Origin: an uncultured Actinomycetes bacterium
Lineage (GTDB): Bacteria; Actinomycetota; Actinomycetes; Nanopelagicales; Nanopelagicaceae
Assembly: GCA_903845465.1 (NCBI GenBank)
Contig: CAIMXQ010000146.1
Location: 1 to 5,932 of the forward strand
Direction of reading: 5' to 3'
DNA: 5,932 nucleotides
The notes beneath the pieces are model-generated. The model was not told the origin of the DNA, did no database searches, and saw nothing but the letters and a program-made list of their open reading frames with translations. This document shows, in pieces, positions 4,745-5,932 of this stretch (within the stretch, counting starts at the first letter, position 1; every line of letters begins with the position of its first letter). The position numbers and the translations under genes are program-made.

Positions 4745-5509
4745 TTAGCCTTCTGAGAAAATAAAGAGCGCTTCAATGTAGTTCTCACCACTAATACCAA
4801 GATTTGCAGCATCAGGTGGCGCAGTCTGAGGTTCAAGACAAACCCCATCAGAATCTTCGCTATAGACAACCCACCACGGCGCATCAGATTCAATATCGAT
4901 ACGTGCAACATCTTCCCAAATAACTGCAGGTGTTCCGCGAATTTCAGTAAATGCATCATCCCAAGGTTCTGGTGTTGGTGAAATTAATTCACCAGTTGGC
5001 AATCCATCTGACCCGCGCTTTAACATCTTGGCAGCGCTAAATTCGATTTCTGCTGCTCCTCCGCGTTCAAGATCGCGCGCAAACCATGGATGCATTCCAA
5101 GCCACACAGGAATATCGCAACCATTGTCATCGTATTCAAGTGACCACCGAATTGCATCATCGAGTACTTCAATTGTCTGCTCAACTGTCGCACCCAAATA
5201 AGGCTTTGGTAGATGCAAGAGAGAACGCCCAGGGCCAATCTCTTGCCACGATGAAGAAAAGCCAAAACCATGAATTGCATTAGGTGGATCAATATTTGTT
5301 GGCAGCTGATGTTCCACACCAGATGCGGATGTAATCAAACCATCGCGGATGCGCCCAGCCCACGGAGCCATCGGATACCAACCGTTAGAGAGAACGCTGC
5401 CGCGAAATGGCACAGTTAATTCCATCTCGCGCCATTTGATAGATGTGATCTTTCCACCGCCATCGAGATCGATTGCGACCTGGAATTCTGCATCATCGAT
5501 AAATTGCAT
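4745..5509 (-). CDS. Aldose 1-epimerase (galactose mutarotase-like) family protein
   Basis: A 254-residue beta-sandwich sugar-binding protein of the galactose mutarotase superfamily, which interconverts alpha and beta anomers of free or phosphorylated hexoses in the cytoplasm. Active-site landmarks are present: APWAGRIRDG at 48-57 with Arg53, NAIHGFGF at 77-84 with His80, GMHPWF at 138-143 with His140 (the likely general acid), PWDDAF at 182-187 with an acidic sugar ligand, and CLEPQT at 224-229 with Glu226 (the likely general base). It is somewhat shorter than GalM (about 340), closer to the short YihR/YeaD-type branch. No signal peptide is seen. Its ATG overlaps the stop of the upstream sugar kinase (TAATG) and an SD precedes it, so the two are translationally coupled and probably act on the same sugar. 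Confidence 0.88.
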   Translation of the reverse strand: MQFIDDAEFQVAIDLDGGGKITSIKWREMELTVPFRGSVLSNGWYPMAPWAGRIRDGLITSASGVEHQLPTNIDPPNAIHGFGFSSSWQEIGPGRSLLHLPKPYLGATVEQTIEVLDDAIRWSLEYDDNGCDIPVWLGMHPWFARDLERGGAAEIEFSAAKMLKRGSDGLPTGELISPTPEPWDDAFTEIRGTPAVIWEDVARIDIESDAPWWVVYSEDSDGVCLEPQTAPPDAANLGISGENYIEALFIFSEG

Positions 5510-5932
5510 TACACGCCCTTCAATTCATGTTTGTAAGGAGGTTGTGCGCCCTTACGTGAACATGTAATTCCTGCTGCAACTGCTGCGCGGTGCAGAGTCG
5601 CCTTCAAAACTTTACCCGTTAAATTCTCTAAACCTTTTTCAACCATCGCTTCAACAAGGATTGCACCCACCGTGTCTCCTGCACCCACTGTATCTGCGAC
5701 CTCAATCTTCACACCTGGTACTTCAACAGAGCCAGCACTAGAAAAACCAATCAGCCCATCTGATCCGCGAGTAATAACAACAACGGATGTACCTTGTGCA
5801 ACCCAGCGCTTCGCAACACTTTCAAAGCTCTCATCGGGATAAAGCCACTTCACATCATCATCATCACTGAGTTTGATGACAGATGAAATAGCAGCCCACT
5901 TTTCAACGGCTGCTGCATAGCGCACGCGATCG
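5509..5932 (-). CDS. PfkB-family sugar kinase, probably fructokinase; N-terminus off the right edge
   Basis: About 140 C-terminal residues of a ribokinase/PfkB-fold kinase (ATP plus sugar gives sugar phosphate). Visible are VIKLSDDDDVKWLYP in the centre, VVVITRGSDGLIGF with the ATP-site TRGxDG, and VADTVGAGDTVGA with the anion hole GAGD and its catalytic Asp. TLHRAAVAAGITCSRKGAQPP closes the fragment; the CSRxGAxPP ending and the SDDD motif are typical of bacterial fructokinases. Fructokinases usually have Phe after GAGDT, and here it is Val. A GTG at 5925 could be misread as the start, but the frame stays open to the edge and the family needs about 170 more residues, so it is internal. It is the first visible gene of the operon and is coupled to the epimerase by a 1-nt stop/start overlap. 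Kinase family is sure; fructose as substrate is likely. Confidence 0.9.
   Translation of the reverse strand, partial: DRVRYAAAVEKWAAISSVIKLSDDDDVKWLYPDESFESVAKRWVAQGTSVVVITRGSDGLIGFSSAGSVEVPGVKIEVADTVGAGDTVGAILVEAMVEKGLENLTGKVLKATLHRAAVAAGITCSRKGAQPPYKHELKGV
5516..5521 (-). promoter_or_regulatory. Shine-Dalgarno for the aldose epimerase
   Basis: The minus strand reads GAAGGG, then 6 nt, then the ATG at 5509, inside the last codons of the kinase gene. It supports the ATG that overlaps the kinase stop. Confidence 0.55.

Noticed and set aside
4741..5319. Minus-strand open frames in an alternate frame within the aldose epimerase gene
   Set aside because: They are shifted-frame shadows of the intact epimerase, which carries all its active-site motifs.
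5923..5925. GTG as the start of a short sugar kinase
   Set aside because: The frame stays open to the window edge and the PfkB fold needs about 170 more N-terminal residues, so this is an internal Val codon.
1..5932. CRISPR arrays, tRNA or rRNA genes, insertion sequences, transposase or integrase genes
   Set aside because: Reading through, I saw no regularly spaced repeats, no tRNA-like cloverleaf or conserved rRNA stretch, and no transposase or integrase motifs. The HEPN gene has no adjacent mobility gene or long flanking inverted repeats.

Overview
The window looks like a compact, mid-GC (about 45-50% by hand counts) actinobacterial chromosome segment. The evidence is a GlnR-type orphan response regulator next to a mycothiol-synthase (MshD) type acetyltransferase, and a divergent thioredoxin / DUF4395 / CysA-type sulfurtransferase cluster. 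This is close to the cysA2-thiX-glnR-mshD neighbourhood of Mycobacterium tuberculosis. The tight packing, short proteins and modest GC suggest a streamlined planktonic actinobacterium (acI/Nanopelagicales-like), but that placement is inference.

Layout. Positions 1-617 (minus): thiosulfate sulfurtransferase, cut by the left edge before its catalytic cysteine. 618-1070 (minus): DUF4395 membrane protein with a C-terminal CLGC. 1127-1540 (minus): membrane-anchored thioredoxin with CTPC. 1558-2271 (plus): GlnR. 2274-2747 (plus): a half-length MshD-like GNAT protein. 2744-3238 (minus): a small HEPN/Abi_2-like protein whose stop codon overlaps that of the GNAT gene. 3239-3371: 133 bp non-coding, with a plus-oriented hairpin and T-run. 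3372-4730, 4745-5509 and 5509-5932 (all minus): a tightly coupled operon transcribed in the order PfkB sugar kinase (N-terminus off the right edge), aldose 1-epimerase-like protein, class III aminotransferase.

How the parts fit. The left module is a sulfur/thiol redox cluster: the thioredoxin and the DUF4395 protein are likely electron or thiol relays for the sulfurtransferase. GlnR is the global nitrogen regulator and is transcribed divergently from it. The right module is carbohydrate metabolism with an aminotransferase of unknown substrate. The HEPN/Abi gene sits between the two modules, is more AT-rich (42% GC) and appears to have landed on the 3' end of the mshD-like gene.

The most interesting signals are three. 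First, a nearly symmetric 7-bp core (1546-1552) can serve as the -10 box for both glnR and the thioredoxin gene, with start codons exactly 18 bp apart and a 6-nt gap on each side, so both mRNAs would be leaderless. Second, the MshD-like protein has lost its whole N-terminal GNAT domain and the last strand of its C-terminal one. Third, a candidate HEPN RNase gene is embedded where the MshD 3' end should be, antisense to the glnR-mshD transcript.
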